58,754 nt of DNA from Bacteroidota bacterium (GTDB lineage Bacteria; Bacteroidota; Bacteroidia; Flavobacteriales_F; PHOS-HE28): the NCBI GenBank assembly GCA_023412755.1, contig JAEZCB010000015.1, positions 1 to 58,754 on the forward strand, given 5' to 3'. Positions 9,135-18,712 of this stretch are shown one piece after another (the stretch's first letter is position 1; each line of letters starts with the position of its first letter). The position numbers and the translations under genes are program-made. The notes below the pieces were generated by a model that was not told the DNA's origin, searched no databases, and saw only the letters and a program-made list of their open reading frames with translations.

Positions 9135-9865
9135 GCATTGGCCTTGGAAATATGTTCGTATACCAGTTGCTTGGCCAGCGGCATAAAGGTCTCTATATGC
9201 GGCAGGGGCACTTCGGCCTCGAATACGAAAGTGGCTGGATTGGGTCTTTCCTTATGCATGCTGCGCAACTGCGAACGGATGTGCTCATAAGTGCAGGTCA
9301 TGCTTAGCCCATAGGTGGTGGCGAAGCGGGTGTTCACGCTGCGGTACTGCAATTCCTCATTCGCCTCCCGCAGCAGCGGCATGGCATAACCATACACCCG
9401 CACTTCACTACCCGTGCGCAGGAGAAGCCAGCCTTCGGTGGCATTCAAGGGTTGTATGCCCACCGGGAAGAAATTGATCCGTTCACTGATCTCCTGGCGC
9501 AACTCTTTTCCCTCGGAAAGGGCTTTGCGCATGCCGGGGATGGAAAAGTCGATCACCTCATCGATCATGGCCAGTAACTCATCCTCCTCAGGCCTTTCAT
9601 GTATGGCTTCGCCAGTGCGTGGATCGAAGCCCAAGAGGGGGCCGGCGACCAGACGGGCCAACTCGTCCTTGCTCTTCCGCAACCGGACCAGTTCAACCAC
9701 ATGGTCCTGCAGATCCTCGAGATAGGGGTAAAGTTTGCGTTCCGCGAAACGGTGCCCCACCCGCTGCAGATAGGCGAGGAGGATGTATCGCTTCAGTTCG
9801 GGATCGATGGCCGGAAGCACCACCCAATCCCTTGGCAGACCCGTATTGCCGATATCCCTCATCAT
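9131..9865 (-). CDS. conserved protein of unknown function
   Basis: A 244-residue soluble protein without signal peptide or membrane segment, starting at a tandem ATG-ATG (9865 or 9862). It is charged and helical in its first half (a run of Arg/Lys/Glu around residues 30-75) and mixed alpha/beta in the second. No motif was recognised. It converges with the substrate-binding lipoprotein gene (4-base overlap) and is divergent from the OmpA-type gene at 9964. Codon use and gene-like composition support it as real. Function unknown. Confidence 0.82.
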   Translation of the reverse strand: MMRDIGNTGLPRDWVVLPAIDPELKRYILLAYLQRVGHRFAERKLYPYLEDLQDHVVELVRLRKSKDELARLVAGPLLGFDPRTGEAIHERPEEDELLAMIDEVIDFSIPGMRKALSEGKELRQEISERINFFPVGIQPLNATEGWLLLRTGSEVRVYGYAMPLLREANEELQYRSVNTRFATTYGLSMTCTYEHIRSQLRSMHKERPNPATFVFEAEVPLPHIETFMPLAKQLVYEHISKANA

Positions 9866-9963
9866 GGAATTGGAACGGACTGTTCAAAAATAATGTTGCC
9901 TTTTGGCGAGCTTGGTATGCCGCTGGAGGAACTTTGAACCAAGTTATCTTTAAAGCCACAAGT

Positions 9964-10935
9964 ATGCCGATCCAACGACTGTTCCTTCTGTTCATGGTAT
10001 CTGTACTGGTACTTACTTCCTGCGTACCTGCCAGAAAGTGGGAGGAGGCCAACCAGCGTGCACAAACATTACAAGCGGAATTGGATGCGGCGAACGCACG
10101 GTCCCGTGATGCGCAGGCCGCACTTGAGGAAATGAATTCACGCAACCAGGATCTGGATCGACGGATAAAGGAACTACAGCGGGACACCTCGGTGATGGCC
10201 ACCTCCCTTCGCCATATGACCACGCAGTATGACAAGATCAACTCCTTGAACAACGAATTGCTGGAGAAGTACAACAAGCTTCTCGCTGGGGATAGAAGCG
10301 AAAACCAGAAACTGGTGCGGGACCTGGAAGGGCTGCGTATGGATCTTATCGCCAAGGAGGACTCCTTGAACGCGCTGGCCAAAAGGGTGGAAGAGAAACA
10401 GGCGGCCCTGGCGGATAGGGAGTCCAAACTCGCTGAATTACAAGCCGAGATCGCGGCCAAAGATGCTGCCATGCGGGGGCTAAAGGACAGGGTGAGTCAG
10501 GCATTGACCGGTTTTGAGGGCCGTGGTCTAACAGTAGAGCAGCGCGGTGGCCGCATCTATGTGAGCATGGAGAACAAGCTGCTGTTCCCCAGTGGCAGCG
10601 CCACAGTGGATCCCAAAGGGAAACAGGCCCTGCAGCAACTGGCCACCGCGATCGAGAATGAGAAGGACCTCGACATCATCGTGGAGGGCCATACGGACAC
10701 AGACCGGGTGCAACCCGGATCGGCGTTCAAGGACAATTGGGACCTCAGTGTGATGCGGGCCACCAGTGTGGTGCGCATACTACAAGAGAACACCCGTATC
10801 GATCCACTGAGGATCACTGCGTCCGGACGTGGCGAGTACCTGCCAGTGGACCCGAATGATAAGGCCAAGAACCGGCGGATCGAGGTGATACTCGCACCGG
10901 ATCTGAAGGAATTGTACGAGCTGGTGCGGGATTAG
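9964..10935 (+). CDS. OmpA-family lipoprotein with coiled-coil stalk
   Basis: The ATG at 9964 gives 323 residues and a lipoprotein signal (LVLTSCVPARK, Cys near residue 20). An upstream in-frame start at 9619 is rejected because it would bury this signal and overlap the opposite gene. A long Ala/Gln/Glu/Leu coiled coil (about 30-170) is followed by an OmpA-like peptidoglycan-binding domain (about 200-315) containing LLFPSGSATVDPKGKQAL, the diaminopimelate-site region GHTDTD, and NRRIEVIL. It probably tethers the outer membrane to peptidoglycan across a long stalk. It converges on the HAEPLYID gene, one base apart. Confidence 0.93.
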   Translation: MPIQRLFLLFMVSVLVLTSCVPARKWEEANQRAQTLQAELDAANARSRDAQAALEEMNSRNQDLDRRIKELQRDTSVMATSLRHMTTQYDKINSLNNELLEKYNKLLAGDRSENQKLVRDLEGLRMDLIAKEDSLNALAKRVEEKQAALADRESKLAELQAEIAAKDAAMRGLKDRVSQALTGFEGRGLTVEQRGGRIYVSMENKLLFPSGSATVDPKGKQALQQLATAIENEKDLDIIVEGHTDTDRVQPGSAFKDNWDLSVMRATSVVRILQENTRIDPLRITASGRGEYLPVDPNDKAKNRRIEVILAPDLKELYELVRD

Positions 10936-10936
10936 T

Positions 10937-11806
10937 TCAGTGCCGGTGGCCCGGCTCCCAGATCAACCGTGTGAACATGCTGAAGCGTTCATTCTCACGC
11001 TCCACAGGAATGCCCGTGACTATGCCCACCAGGAAGTTCTCAGCAAGGCTCACACGCATTTGCGGCCGCAGCACCATATCGAGGTCGTCATCTTCATAAG
11101 CCTTGTTCACCTCCAACCCGACAAAATTGCGGGTGCCGGGGATCATCCAATGGAGGTTGGTGTTCAGCTGGTATGATACATCCGTATGGGATGAACCCAC
11201 ATGATGTAGCATCCGCGGTCCGGTGTATATCAGCGTATGGAAATTGCGACCCCAGCGCTTGGCAGCGACCAGGAACGGGTTGTAGCTGTTCCCGGAAAGC
11301 AAGGGGTCCCCGAACTCTTCGAAGGATGAAAGCTCGAATTCGTGGATGTAACCCAATGCGAGGGAAGTATTCGCCCGTTCATTCACCAGAAAGGTCCACT
11401 GAGCGGCCAGTTTGAGACTTTCCATCCGATCCGATGGGCGTTGCGCCCCCCTGCCATTTCGTGCAGGGCCGTAGAACAGGAAGGGAGCCTCTATCTCCAA
11501 CCCCAATCGATCAACTGGTGCCCATTCATACTCCACGAGCATTTCGTACACATTATAGCCGAGGTTATCCGTGATGCCAAAACCAAGGTTCCATTCCTTT
11601 TCGCCTTTCCGGGCGCCGAGGTCACGGATCAGGTCGATGTAGAGCGGTTCCGCATGGAGCACCTTCGGTGATCCTTCCATTATCTCGACCTCTGCGATAA
11701 AAAGACTGTCCAGCCGCTCTTTCAGATCCACTGTGGACGTATCCGGATCTTGCGCCAGGAGTATGCCCGGCAGTAAAATCAGGATGATGATACTGAACCG
11801 GCCCAT
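10937..11806 (-). CDS. HAEPLYID family outer-membrane protein
   Basis: A 289-residue protein with an N-terminal signal peptide (about 1-19, cleavage near LLAQD). It contains the diagnostic string HAEPLYIDLIRDLGARKGE, the source of the family name as I recall it. The remainder alternates strands with aromatic residues (YEWAPVDRLGLEIEAPFLFY), consistent with a small outer-membrane barrel. The family is common in Bacteroidota and is sometimes found with metal-related genes, but its function is not established. Here its neighbours are an OmpA lipoprotein and a small lipoprotein, so only an envelope role can be inferred. Confidence 0.85.
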   Translation of the reverse strand: MGRFSIIILILLPGILLAQDPDTSTVDLKERLDSLFIAEVEIMEGSPKVLHAEPLYIDLIRDLGARKGEKEWNLGFGITDNLGYNVYEMLVEYEWAPVDRLGLEIEAPFLFYGPARNGRGAQRPSDRMESLKLAAQWTFLVNERANTSLALGYIHEFELSSFEEFGDPLLSGNSYNPFLVAAKRWGRNFHTLIYTGPRMLHHVGSSHTDVSYQLNTNLHWMIPGTRNFVGLEVNKAYEDDDLDMVLRPQMRVSLAENFLVGIVTGIPVERENERFSMFTRLIWEPGHRH

Positions 11807-11897
11807 TCACTTGGGAAGTCCACAAAGATGCCCTCCAACATCATGGATGATGGTGAAAGATGCGTGACGTTCAGAAAGGTTAACGATCCCAACGCCG

Positions 11898-12539
11898 CTA
11901 CTGCTGCGGATGCCAGATGTCGTTGGAGGGCCTTTGACCCGTGCTGGATGTTAGCAATTCCATCAGCCATTCGTCCCCAGCTTCGCCGCGGCGTGCGCCC
12001 ATCTGTTCAAAGGCCATGCGTGAAATGGTGAAGAGCGGAGTTATGTCGATCTTCCATTGTTCACCTTCCCTGCGAAAATGGAACTTGGCGGGCACCGGAA
12101 AGCCTCCAAGCTTCATGGGTGCCGAGGCCTCATCACCATCCACGGAGATGTTTCCGATATCCAACGCCTTGAGTTGTTCACCGCCCAGCATTCCATTCGC
12201 CGCCCCGGCAGCGATCGCATCTTTTGCGGACATCTTGGTCAGACCGGATCCGGATGCATGCATACGTAATCCAAGCACGGTGATCTTGTCCATCAGATCC
12301 GCACGTGAGACCTCCACGCTATCAGCGGATCGAGCCATTTCCAACATGCGATCATAATAGGAGAGCGTGTTGCTATCAACCAGTGCCGCTGCTGTCTTTC
12401 CTTCACCTTGCGTAAGGGCCTGCACGTAGTTGTTGAATGTGTTGCGGATATCCGCCACATCATCCTTTGGCCCCTGATCCCTGCATGAAGTAGAGAGGAG
12501 CATGATCGCGCACACAATGCCCACGTAATGGTTCAGCAT
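11898..12539 (-). CDS. lipoprotein of unknown function
   Basis: A 213-residue protein with a lipobox (IMLLSTSCRDQ, Cys near residue 19). After it comes a helical region (DIRNTFNNYVQAL, then charged helices) and a C-terminal part with FHFRREGEQWKIDITPLF, reminiscent of NTF2-like folds that end with a 'W-K-I-D' strand. That fold assignment is tentative. The C-terminus (SSTGQRPSNDIWHPQQ) is polar. Transcribed leftward in the same direction as the HAEPLYID gene, about 90 bases upstream, so the two could share a transcript. Confidence 0.8.
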   Translation of the reverse strand: MLNHYVGIVCAIMLLSTSCRDQGPKDDVADIRNTFNNYVQALTQGEGKTAAALVDSNTLSYYDRMLEMARSADSVEVSRADLMDKITVLGLRMHASGSGLTKMSAKDAIAAGAANGMLGGEQLKALDIGNISVDGDEASAPMKLGGFPVPAKFHFRREGEQWKIDITPLFTISRMAFEQMGARRGEAGDEWLMELLTSSTGQRPSNDIWHPQQ

Positions 12540-12944
12540 GGGCGCAATTTAATTCGGTACTTGACCTGTTGATCAGGCATATGCATGCTCGGCTATGCTA
12601 CTACGGTGCGCTTCCATGCGATCGAATTGCGCTCCAGGTTGATCGGCTGGTCCGGTAGCAACTCCCATTGGTCGAAAAGAACGTCGATCCGACGAATGGA
12701 TCTTGTAGCCCGGGCTATATGCCCATGATCCCGATTAAGGTAGGATACTTCCCGTTCAAATACTCTGAAACCCGCGTCATTCCAGCATGTCCGATACAGG
12801 ACCGCCTCCATCCAAGGATAATTTCGTGCCGCTCCGGAACACAGGTGTTCCACCCCACTCCCATGAAGCCGAAGGATCAGCAATCCCTGGATATGCACAT
12901 GATGCGCGGAGTGGTCCATTCGAACCCGCCATACGCCCAACTAC
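12540..12944. other. 405-base intergenic region with one doubtful ORF
   Basis: It separates a leftward lipoprotein gene from the rightward giant T9SS gene and presumably holds both promoters, although no clear TTTG / TAnnTTTG pair was found. A 115-codon minus-strand ORF (12593-12940) and an overlapping plus-strand ORF (12668-13093) are both open. Neither has recognisable motifs or a signal, and the plus ORF runs into the giant gene in another frame. The minus ORF has a basic C-terminal half and could be a decayed gene. Confidence 0.4.
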
Positions 12945-15900
12945 ATGAAGGATCGTTTCCTATTGTTGCTCGCAGTCGCACTGTTGCCCCTGCAAATATT
13001 GGCCCAAAGCCCATCGCAGAAAGCAGCGGTGCTGGTGAGTGCCACAGTGCAAAGCTCTCCGGCACGCATCACGTTACAGTGGGAGTCTTTTAGCGGCACG
13101 TCCTCGCTTACGATCTACCGTAAACTCAAGACGTCCTCCAGTTGGGGCAGTGCCATCGCCACCCCATCGTCATCTTCCACACAGTATCAAGATGATAATG
13201 TCCAGGTCGGTGTGGCCTATGAATATAAAGTTGTACGTGTGGCGAACGGTGTCACTGGAACCGGCTACATAGCCAGTGGTATACACGTTCAACTTCCAGA
13301 CTATCGGGGTAAGATCGTCCTTCTGGTGGACAACACACTTGCACCACAGATGGTGCAGGAACTGGCGCAATTGACCTATGATCTGCGCGCGGATGGCTGG
13401 GCCGTGGTGCGCAGCGATGTGAGCCCCACAGCTACTCCTGCCAGTGTGCGCAACATCGTGATCGGCCATTATAACAGTGACCCATCTAATGTGAAAGCCG
13501 TGTACATGGTGGGCCATGTGCCGGTGCCCTACTCGGGCAACCATGCGCCAGATGGACATACGGAACATCAGGGAGCCTGGCCATGTGATGGCTACTACGG
13601 CGAAATGAATGGCACCTGGACGGACAACTCCGTGAACAACAATGGTGCAATGCGGCCTGCCAACAAGAACATCCCGGGAGATGGCAAATTCGATCAAAGC
13701 AATTTCCCTTCGGATCTGGAATTGCAGGTGGGGCGCGTGGATTTGAACAACATGCCCGCATTCTCACAGAGCGAGGTGCAATTGGTGAAGAATTATTTGA
13801 ACCGCGCCCATGGTTTCAAGGTGAAGGCCTGGACCCCACTGGTGCGCGGTCTTATGTTCGATAATCTGCAATGGGTGTCCAACCCGATAGCTGGGAGCGG
13901 ATGGCGTAACATGGCGCCGCTTGTGGGCGCATCCAACATCACTAATGCCAACCAGAACGGCACGGCTTTTCACCATCTGGTGAATGGTGAAAGCTACCTA
14001 TGGACATACTCCAGCGGGGGAGGTGCGCTCACCTGGGAAGGCAATGAATACACCTATAATGGCGCCGGCAATGTGGGCACCACGCAGAACTACGCCGCCA
14101 ATACGAGCATGGGGGGCGTGTTCAACATGTCGTGCGGCAGCTACTTCGGAGATTGGGACAACAAGAACAACTTTCTCCGCGCTCCTATCGCGAAGGGGGA
14201 TGCGCTGACCAGCGTTTGGGCCGGCATCCCCGCGTGGTATTTCCATCACATGGGCCTGGGTGACAACATTGGTTATAGCACCTGGATGACCATGAATAAT
14301 TCCAGCCTTTATACTCCGCTCACCGAAGGGTGGCAGGGATCCATTGGCCGCACACATCTTGGCTTGTTGGGTGATCCATCCCTGCGAATGCAGATGGTGG
14401 CACCGCCAACAGCGCTTTCGATCTCCAATTCGAATGGACTCGCCTCTTTCAATTGGACGCCTTCACCAGAAAGTGGTGTGATCGGATATCACATCTATCG
14501 TTTCTCAAGTACAGGGAATATCACGAGGCTCACCACCAACCCCGTGACAGGCACCAGCCATGTGGATCCGGCCATCCCCTTCGAAGCGGGCAGGGACTAT
14601 ATGGTGCGGGCGGTGAAGCTGCAGGTGAACGGAAGTGGCAGCTACTACAACCAGTCGCTTGGTTCGATCGCGACCGCGGCTGGTACGGCCACTGCGGATT
14701 GCCAGGGCGTTGTAGGCGGTCCTGCTGTTCCAGGTTCATCTTGTAATGACAATGATCCCTGCACCATCAATGACACATGGAACACGAATTGCCAGTGCAT
14801 TGGCACTCCAGTAAGTGTTTCCGCGAGCCTCACCGCTGCTGGCCCCACCACTTTCTGCGGTGGCGGCAGCGTGGTGCTGAACGCGAACACCGGCAGTGGC
14901 CTCAGCTATGTATGGCGCCGGGATGGTACCACGATCAGCGGTGCCTCCAGCAGCAGCTACACCGCAACGCAAAGTGGAGTGTACACCGTGCAGGTGAGCA
15001 ACGGCGGCTGCCAGGCCACATCCTCAGGGATCACCGTTGCTGTGACCGCGGCACCAAGCGCTTCGATCACACCGGGTGGTCCCACCACCTTCTGCACAGG
15101 CGGCAGCGTGGTGTTGAATGCCAACACGGGCAGTGGCCTCAGCTATGTATGGCGCCGCGATGGTACCACGATCAGCGGTGCCACCAGCAGCAGTTACACC
15201 GCGACCCAGTCAGGCAGTTATACTGTGCAGGTCTCCAGTGGTTCATGCTCCACCACCTCATCGGTGGTCGGTGTCACGGTCACCTCCACACCGGCAGCTG
15301 GCCTCACCGCTGCTGGCCCCACCACTTTCTGCGGTGGTGGCAGCGTGGTGCTGAACGCGAACACCGGCAGCGGCCTCAGCTATGTATGGCGCCGGGATGG
15401 CACCACGATCAGCGGTGCCACCAGCAGCAGCTACACCGCAACGCAAAGTGGAGTGTATACCGTGCAGGTGAGCAACGGCGGCTGCCAGGCCACATCCTCA
15501 GGGATCACCGTTGCTGTTACACCATTGCCTGCTGTAACGGTCACATCCAGCGGTGCTACTGATTTCTGTGAAGGAGGCAGCGTTGTGCTGACGGCGAATG
15601 CAGGCAGCGGACTCACTTTCACTTGGTCGAAGAATGGTGCTTCGATACCTGGTGCGACCTCAAATACGTACACAGCCACCAGCAGCGGGAGCTACACGGT
15701 GCAAGTGTCCAATGCTACATGTTCGAACACTTCCACGCCCCTATTGGTCAATGTGAATGCCGGACCGGTGGCGGAGATCACAACCGAGGATCCAACGCAT
15801 TTCTGTATGGGTGCCAGTGTACTGCTCCAGGCTAATTCAGGCACTGGTCTCACATATGCATGGTTTGTTGATGGGGCCATGATCCCTGGCGCCGTCGGTC

Positions 15901-18674
15901 AATCCTGGGAGGCCAGTGAAGCCGGCTCATACACAGTGATCGTGAGTGGCAATGGCTGCAGTGACACCTCCGACCCATTGCTCGTTACCACATATCAGAC
16001 CACTGCTCCCTCATTGTTCATCGATGGTTCCACCATGCTTTGTTCCGGGGATAGCACGATCATATCCACGAACAGCGTTGCCGACGCCTACCTCTGGACT
16101 TTGGATGGTGGATCGATCGGAAACAGCTCTCCGGCCATCTCCATCGATGACGGTGGACAGTATGCATTGCAGGTTATGGCCGATGGATGTCTTTCCTCTC
16201 CTGCGGTTTTGGATGTATTGCTGATGGAGCGGCCTTCCGCGGACATCATGGCGCCTTCCGTCACCACCATTTGTGTTGGTGATAGTGTGACTTTGGAGGC
16301 TGATGCCGGTGAGGATGTTTCCTACCAGTGGACATTGAATGGCCAGGATATCTCTGGCGCGGAGGGTCCGCTATATCATGCCACCGTTTCTGGCGCGTAT
16401 GCGCTGATCGTTGGCACCGCCTTCTGCGAAAGTGTTTCGGACGTGATCGAGATCACCGTGCTCCCGCAATTGGACCTTATGGTGAATGGCGCCATCGCAT
16501 TCTGCGAAGGGGATAGCGTCACCATCAGTGCATCTGAGATCGACGGGTACCAATATCTATGGTCCAAGGATGGCGAGGCCCTGGAAGGGAATGATCAGGC
16601 AAGCATCACAGTCGGCGCATCGGGTTCGTATGCCGTGGAGATCATGGGTGATGGCTGCGTTGCCACATCTGGATCGATCGATGTCGGCGTGTTCTCCATT
16701 CCAGATGCCACTGTCCTGGCTAGTGGTCCGGTGACATTCTGCTTCGGTGATAGTGTGGTGCTCAGCGCGGTTTCCGATACCACTTGGACCTATCAGTGGT
16801 CGGTGGATGGCGCCGAAATAGAAGCTGCGATCGCGGATACCCTTGTTGCCACACAGGGTGGCGCTTATGTAGTGATGGTCACCAACGGTGGCTGCACGGT
16901 CGGGTCGGAAGAGATGATGGTCACCACATTACCGGATGTCTCGCTGCAGTTCAGCGGCCCTTTGTCATTCTGCGAAGGTGATAGCGTTGTGATCACAGCG
17001 ATGGGCGACAGCACCTACACGTTCACATGGTCCAAGGACAACGATACACTCGATCTTGCGGGTCCTACCCTGGTGGCATATGAAAGTGGAGTGTATGGAG
17101 TGATGATCGATGATGGCAGCTGCCAGGCTTCGAGTGAAGCGATCATGATCGTTGCCGATCCCGTACCACTCTTCGATGTGTCCATCCTTGGTGATACCAC
17201 TTTCTGCGCAGGTGATTCGGTGATGCTGGTGATGCAGGCGAATGGCGCATCATGGGAGTGGACACTGGATGATCAGTCCATCTCCGTCGCGGACACGCTT
17301 GTGGTCCAGCAGTCGGGTATCCTTGTGGCCAACATCATCAATGGAGGATGCATTGTTCAATCCCAGCCCTTTACGATCATTTCGTTGCCGGATGTGACCA
17401 TCGCTTTGGATGGACAGGTGAAATTCTGTGACGGCGAACAGGTGGTGTTCACAGCGCCACTTCAGGAAGGATACGAATACCAATGGATGCTTGATGGTGG
17501 ACCGATCGAGGGAGCCACGGAGCATTCCTATACGGCGGATTCACCTGGCGGATACAGTGTGCATGTTGAGGGAGCCGGGTGCATGGCCACCTCAGAACCG
17601 ATCTTCCTGGAAGTTTTCACACCTCCTACTATCGCGTGTACTTCGGATGCGGGTACATCATCGGTAAGTGTGGAAGTGATCGAGGGAGAAGGTCCGTTCA
17701 GCTTCGTCTGGAACGAGGATCAGGAACTTGATGGGCCGGAAATGCAGGTGGATAATAGTGGCGTGTATGGTGTGCAGGTCACCGATATGAACGGCTGCTC
17801 ATCGCATTGCGAGACCACCATCACATTGAGCGTGGAAGATGATTGCATCGGTCTGCGTAGTGAGCAACAGTCCTACTGGCCGGGCTCGGCTTTGTTGATG
17901 GATCAATTCAATGAGGCCTTCCCCAATGGCTTGTACATCGGATGTGGTTTCCGGCTGATGAGACTCACCAATGCTGATGCAGTGGCACAATTCCTTCCTT
18001 CACAAGGTCCTTCAGTTCGCCTGCCTTTTGGGTTGATGGTGGATCCGGGAGATACCTATAACAACTCACTCGCTGGTGAATTGGTGGCGCTTAAGCTCGC
18101 GGTACGATTCGATGAGATGGATGAGGATTTCAGCGAAGCGGGGATCCAGTTGAAGAACGCCGTGGTGGCTGGAGGACTTTTCCAGGGAATGACAGTGGAG
18201 GATCTGATATGGGAAGCCGATAAGAAGATCGGAGGCTGTTTCTCCTGGTACAGCCGTCTGCAGCTGCGCAATGCATTGGCGGCGATCAACGTAGGCTATT
18301 CAGGCGGTACAGTAGCGAGCGGCTACCTGGAATGTCCTGGAACGTCACCAGCACCCATTTCCACTGAAGCACCGATGGTGATCGAATTGGAGGATGCCCC
18401 GGAGGTGACCGGTCATGCAATTACGACCACGGCTCTTCCCAATCCATTCCGCGATCGCACCACCATCCTGGTAGATGGTGTCCCAGAGAAGGAACGGATC
18501 ACCGTTGAGATCCTCACTGCGGATGGCATTCTTCTGGAGCGTCTCTTCGATGGTGAGGCCGAAGAGCAGGAGTTGCGCTTCGATTGGAACGCTTCAGGCA
18601 GGGCCACGGGTGTTTACATCTATCGGGTGATAAGCATGCATGGCGTGGAAACGGGCAGGCTGATCCTGCAATGA
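12945..18674 (+). CDS. giant secreted T9SS protein: C25-like domain, 13 Ig-like repeats, sorting domain
   Basis: A 1909-residue protein. Layout: signal peptide (about 1-20); fibronectin-III-like domain (30-115); a region resembling peptidase family C25 (about 120-485); a second FN3-like domain (490-575); a Cys/Asp-rich linker (DNDPCTINDTWNTNC); then twelve Ig-like units of about 77 residues (625-1560). Each unit carries an FC...GDSV strand, a W-x-x-D/N-G motif and a GxYxVxVxxxxC strand. A more divergent thirteenth unit follows, then a unique domain (about 1633-1820) and a C-terminal T9SS type A sorting domain (ALPNPF...GVYIYRVI). In the C25-like region a Cys (residue 397, NMSCGSYFGDW) sits where the nucleophile would be, but the usual catalytic His stretch is replaced by TYSSGGGA, so activity is doubtful. 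Likely exported and attached at the cell surface, perhaps as an adhesin. Confidence 0.92.
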   Translation: MKDRFLLLLAVALLPLQILAQSPSQKAAVLVSATVQSSPARITLQWESFSGTSSLTIYRKLKTSSSWGSAIATPSSSSTQYQDDNVQVGVAYEYKVVRVANGVTGTGYIASGIHVQLPDYRGKIVLLVDNTLAPQMVQELAQLTYDLRADGWAVVRSDVSPTATPASVRNIVIGHYNSDPSNVKAVYMVGHVPVPYSGNHAPDGHTEHQGAWPCDGYYGEMNGTWTDNSVNNNGAMRPANKNIPGDGKFDQSNFPSDLELQVGRVDLNNMPAFSQSEVQLVKNYLNRAHGFKVKAWTPLVRGLMFDNLQWVSNPIAGSGWRNMAPLVGASNITNANQNGTAFHHLVNGESYLWTYSSGGGALTWEGNEYTYNGAGNVGTTQNYAANTSMGGVFNMSCGSYFGDWDNKNNFLRAPIAKGDALTSVWAGIPAWYFHHMGLGDNIGYSTWMTMNNSSLYTPLTEGWQGSIGRTHLGLLGDPSLRMQMVAPPTALSISNSNGLASFNWTPSPESGVIGYHIYRFSSTGNITRLTTNPVTGTSHVDPAIPFEAGRDYMVRAVKLQVNGSGSYYNQSLGSIATAAGTATADCQGVVGGPAVPGSSCNDNDPCTINDTWNTNCQCIGTPVSVSASLTAAGPTTFCGGGSVVLNANTGSGLSYVWRRDGTTISGASSSSYTATQSGVYTVQVSNGGCQATSSGITVAVTAAPSASITPGGPTTFCTGGSVVLNANTGSGLSYVWRRDGTTISGATSSSYTATQSGSYTVQVSSGSCSTTSSVVGVTVTSTPAAGLTAAGPTTFCGGGSVVLNANTGSGLSYVWRRDGTTISGATSSSYTATQSGVYTVQVSNGGCQATSSGITVAVTPLPAVTVTSSGATDFCEGGSVVLTANAGSGLTFTWSKNGASIPGATSNTYTATSSGSYTVQVSNATCSNTSTPLLVNVNAGPVAEITTEDPTHFCMGASVLLQANSGTGLTYAWFVDGAMIPGAVGQSWEASEAGSYTVIVSGNGCSDTSDPLLVTTYQTTAPSLFIDGSTMLCSGDSTIISTNSVADAYLWTLDGGSIGNSSPAISIDDGGQYALQVMADGCLSSPAVLDVLLMERPSADIMAPSVTTICVGDSVTLEADAGEDVSYQWTLNGQDISGAEGPLYHATVSGAYALIVGTAFCESVSDVIEITVLPQLDLMVNGAIAFCEGDSVTISASEIDGYQYLWSKDGEALEGNDQASITVGASGSYAVEIMGDGCVATSGSIDVGVFSIPDATVLASGPVTFCFGDSVVLSAVSDTTWTYQWSVDGAEIEAAIADTLVATQGGAYVVMVTNGGCTVGSEEMMVTTLPDVSLQFSGPLSFCEGDSVVITAMGDSTYTFTWSKDNDTLDLAGPTLVAYESGVYGVMIDDGSCQASSEAIMIVADPVPLFDVSILGDTTFCAGDSVMLVMQANGASWEWTLDDQSISVADTLVVQQSGILVANIINGGCIVQSQPFTIISLPDVTIALDGQVKFCDGEQVVFTAPLQEGYEYQWMLDGGPIEGATEHSYTADSPGGYSVHVEGAGCMATSEPIFLEVFTPPTIACTSDAGTSSVSVEVIEGEGPFSFVWNEDQELDGPEMQVDNSGVYGVQVTDMNGCSSHCETTITLSVEDDCIGLRSEQQSYWPGSALLMDQFNEAFPNGLYIGCGFRLMRLTNADAVAQFLPSQGPSVRLPFGLMVDPGDTYNNSLAGELVALKLAVRFDEMDEDFSEAGIQLKNAVVAGGLFQGMTVEDLIWEADKKIGGCFSWYSRLQLRNALAAINVGYSGGTVASGYLECPGTSPAPISTEAPMVIELEDAPEVTGHAITTTALPNPFRDRTTILVDGVPEKERITVEILTADGILLERLFDGEAEEQELRFDWNASGRATGVYIYRVISMHGVETGRLILQ
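14829..15519 (+). repeat. near-identical tandem DNA repeats inside the Ig array
   Basis: Ig units 1 and 3 (from about 14829 and about 15302) are almost identical over roughly 217 bases, differing at only a few positions. Unit 2 between them is identical in its core but differs at both ends. Units 4-12 are far more divergent. The identity at synonymous positions points to recent duplication or gene conversion within the gene. Confidence 0.85.
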
Positions 18675-18679
18675 TGGCT

Positions 18680-18712
18680 GCTCGGGAGGTTTAGCCAAAA
18701 AGCCTCCCGAGC
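18680..18712. terminator. hairpin at the convergent end of the giant gene and radA
   Basis: A 10-base perfect stem (18680-18689 with 18703-18712) lies 6 bases after the stop of the T9SS gene and overlaps the last codons of radA. No long T run follows, so termination strength is uncertain. Confidence 0.45.

Noticed and set aside
9619..9963. N-terminal extension of the OmpA-type lipoprotein
   Set aside because: It is antisense to the gene at 9131-9865 and would place the lipoprotein signal internally; the ATG at 9964 is better.
12668..13093. 141-codon plus-strand ORF
   Set aside because: Runs into the T9SS giant gene in a different frame; no signature residues.
14777..15562. 261-codon plus-strand ORF rich in His, Arg and Trp
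   Set aside because: It is another frame of the Ig-repeat DNA in the giant T9SS gene; the repeats keep several frames open.
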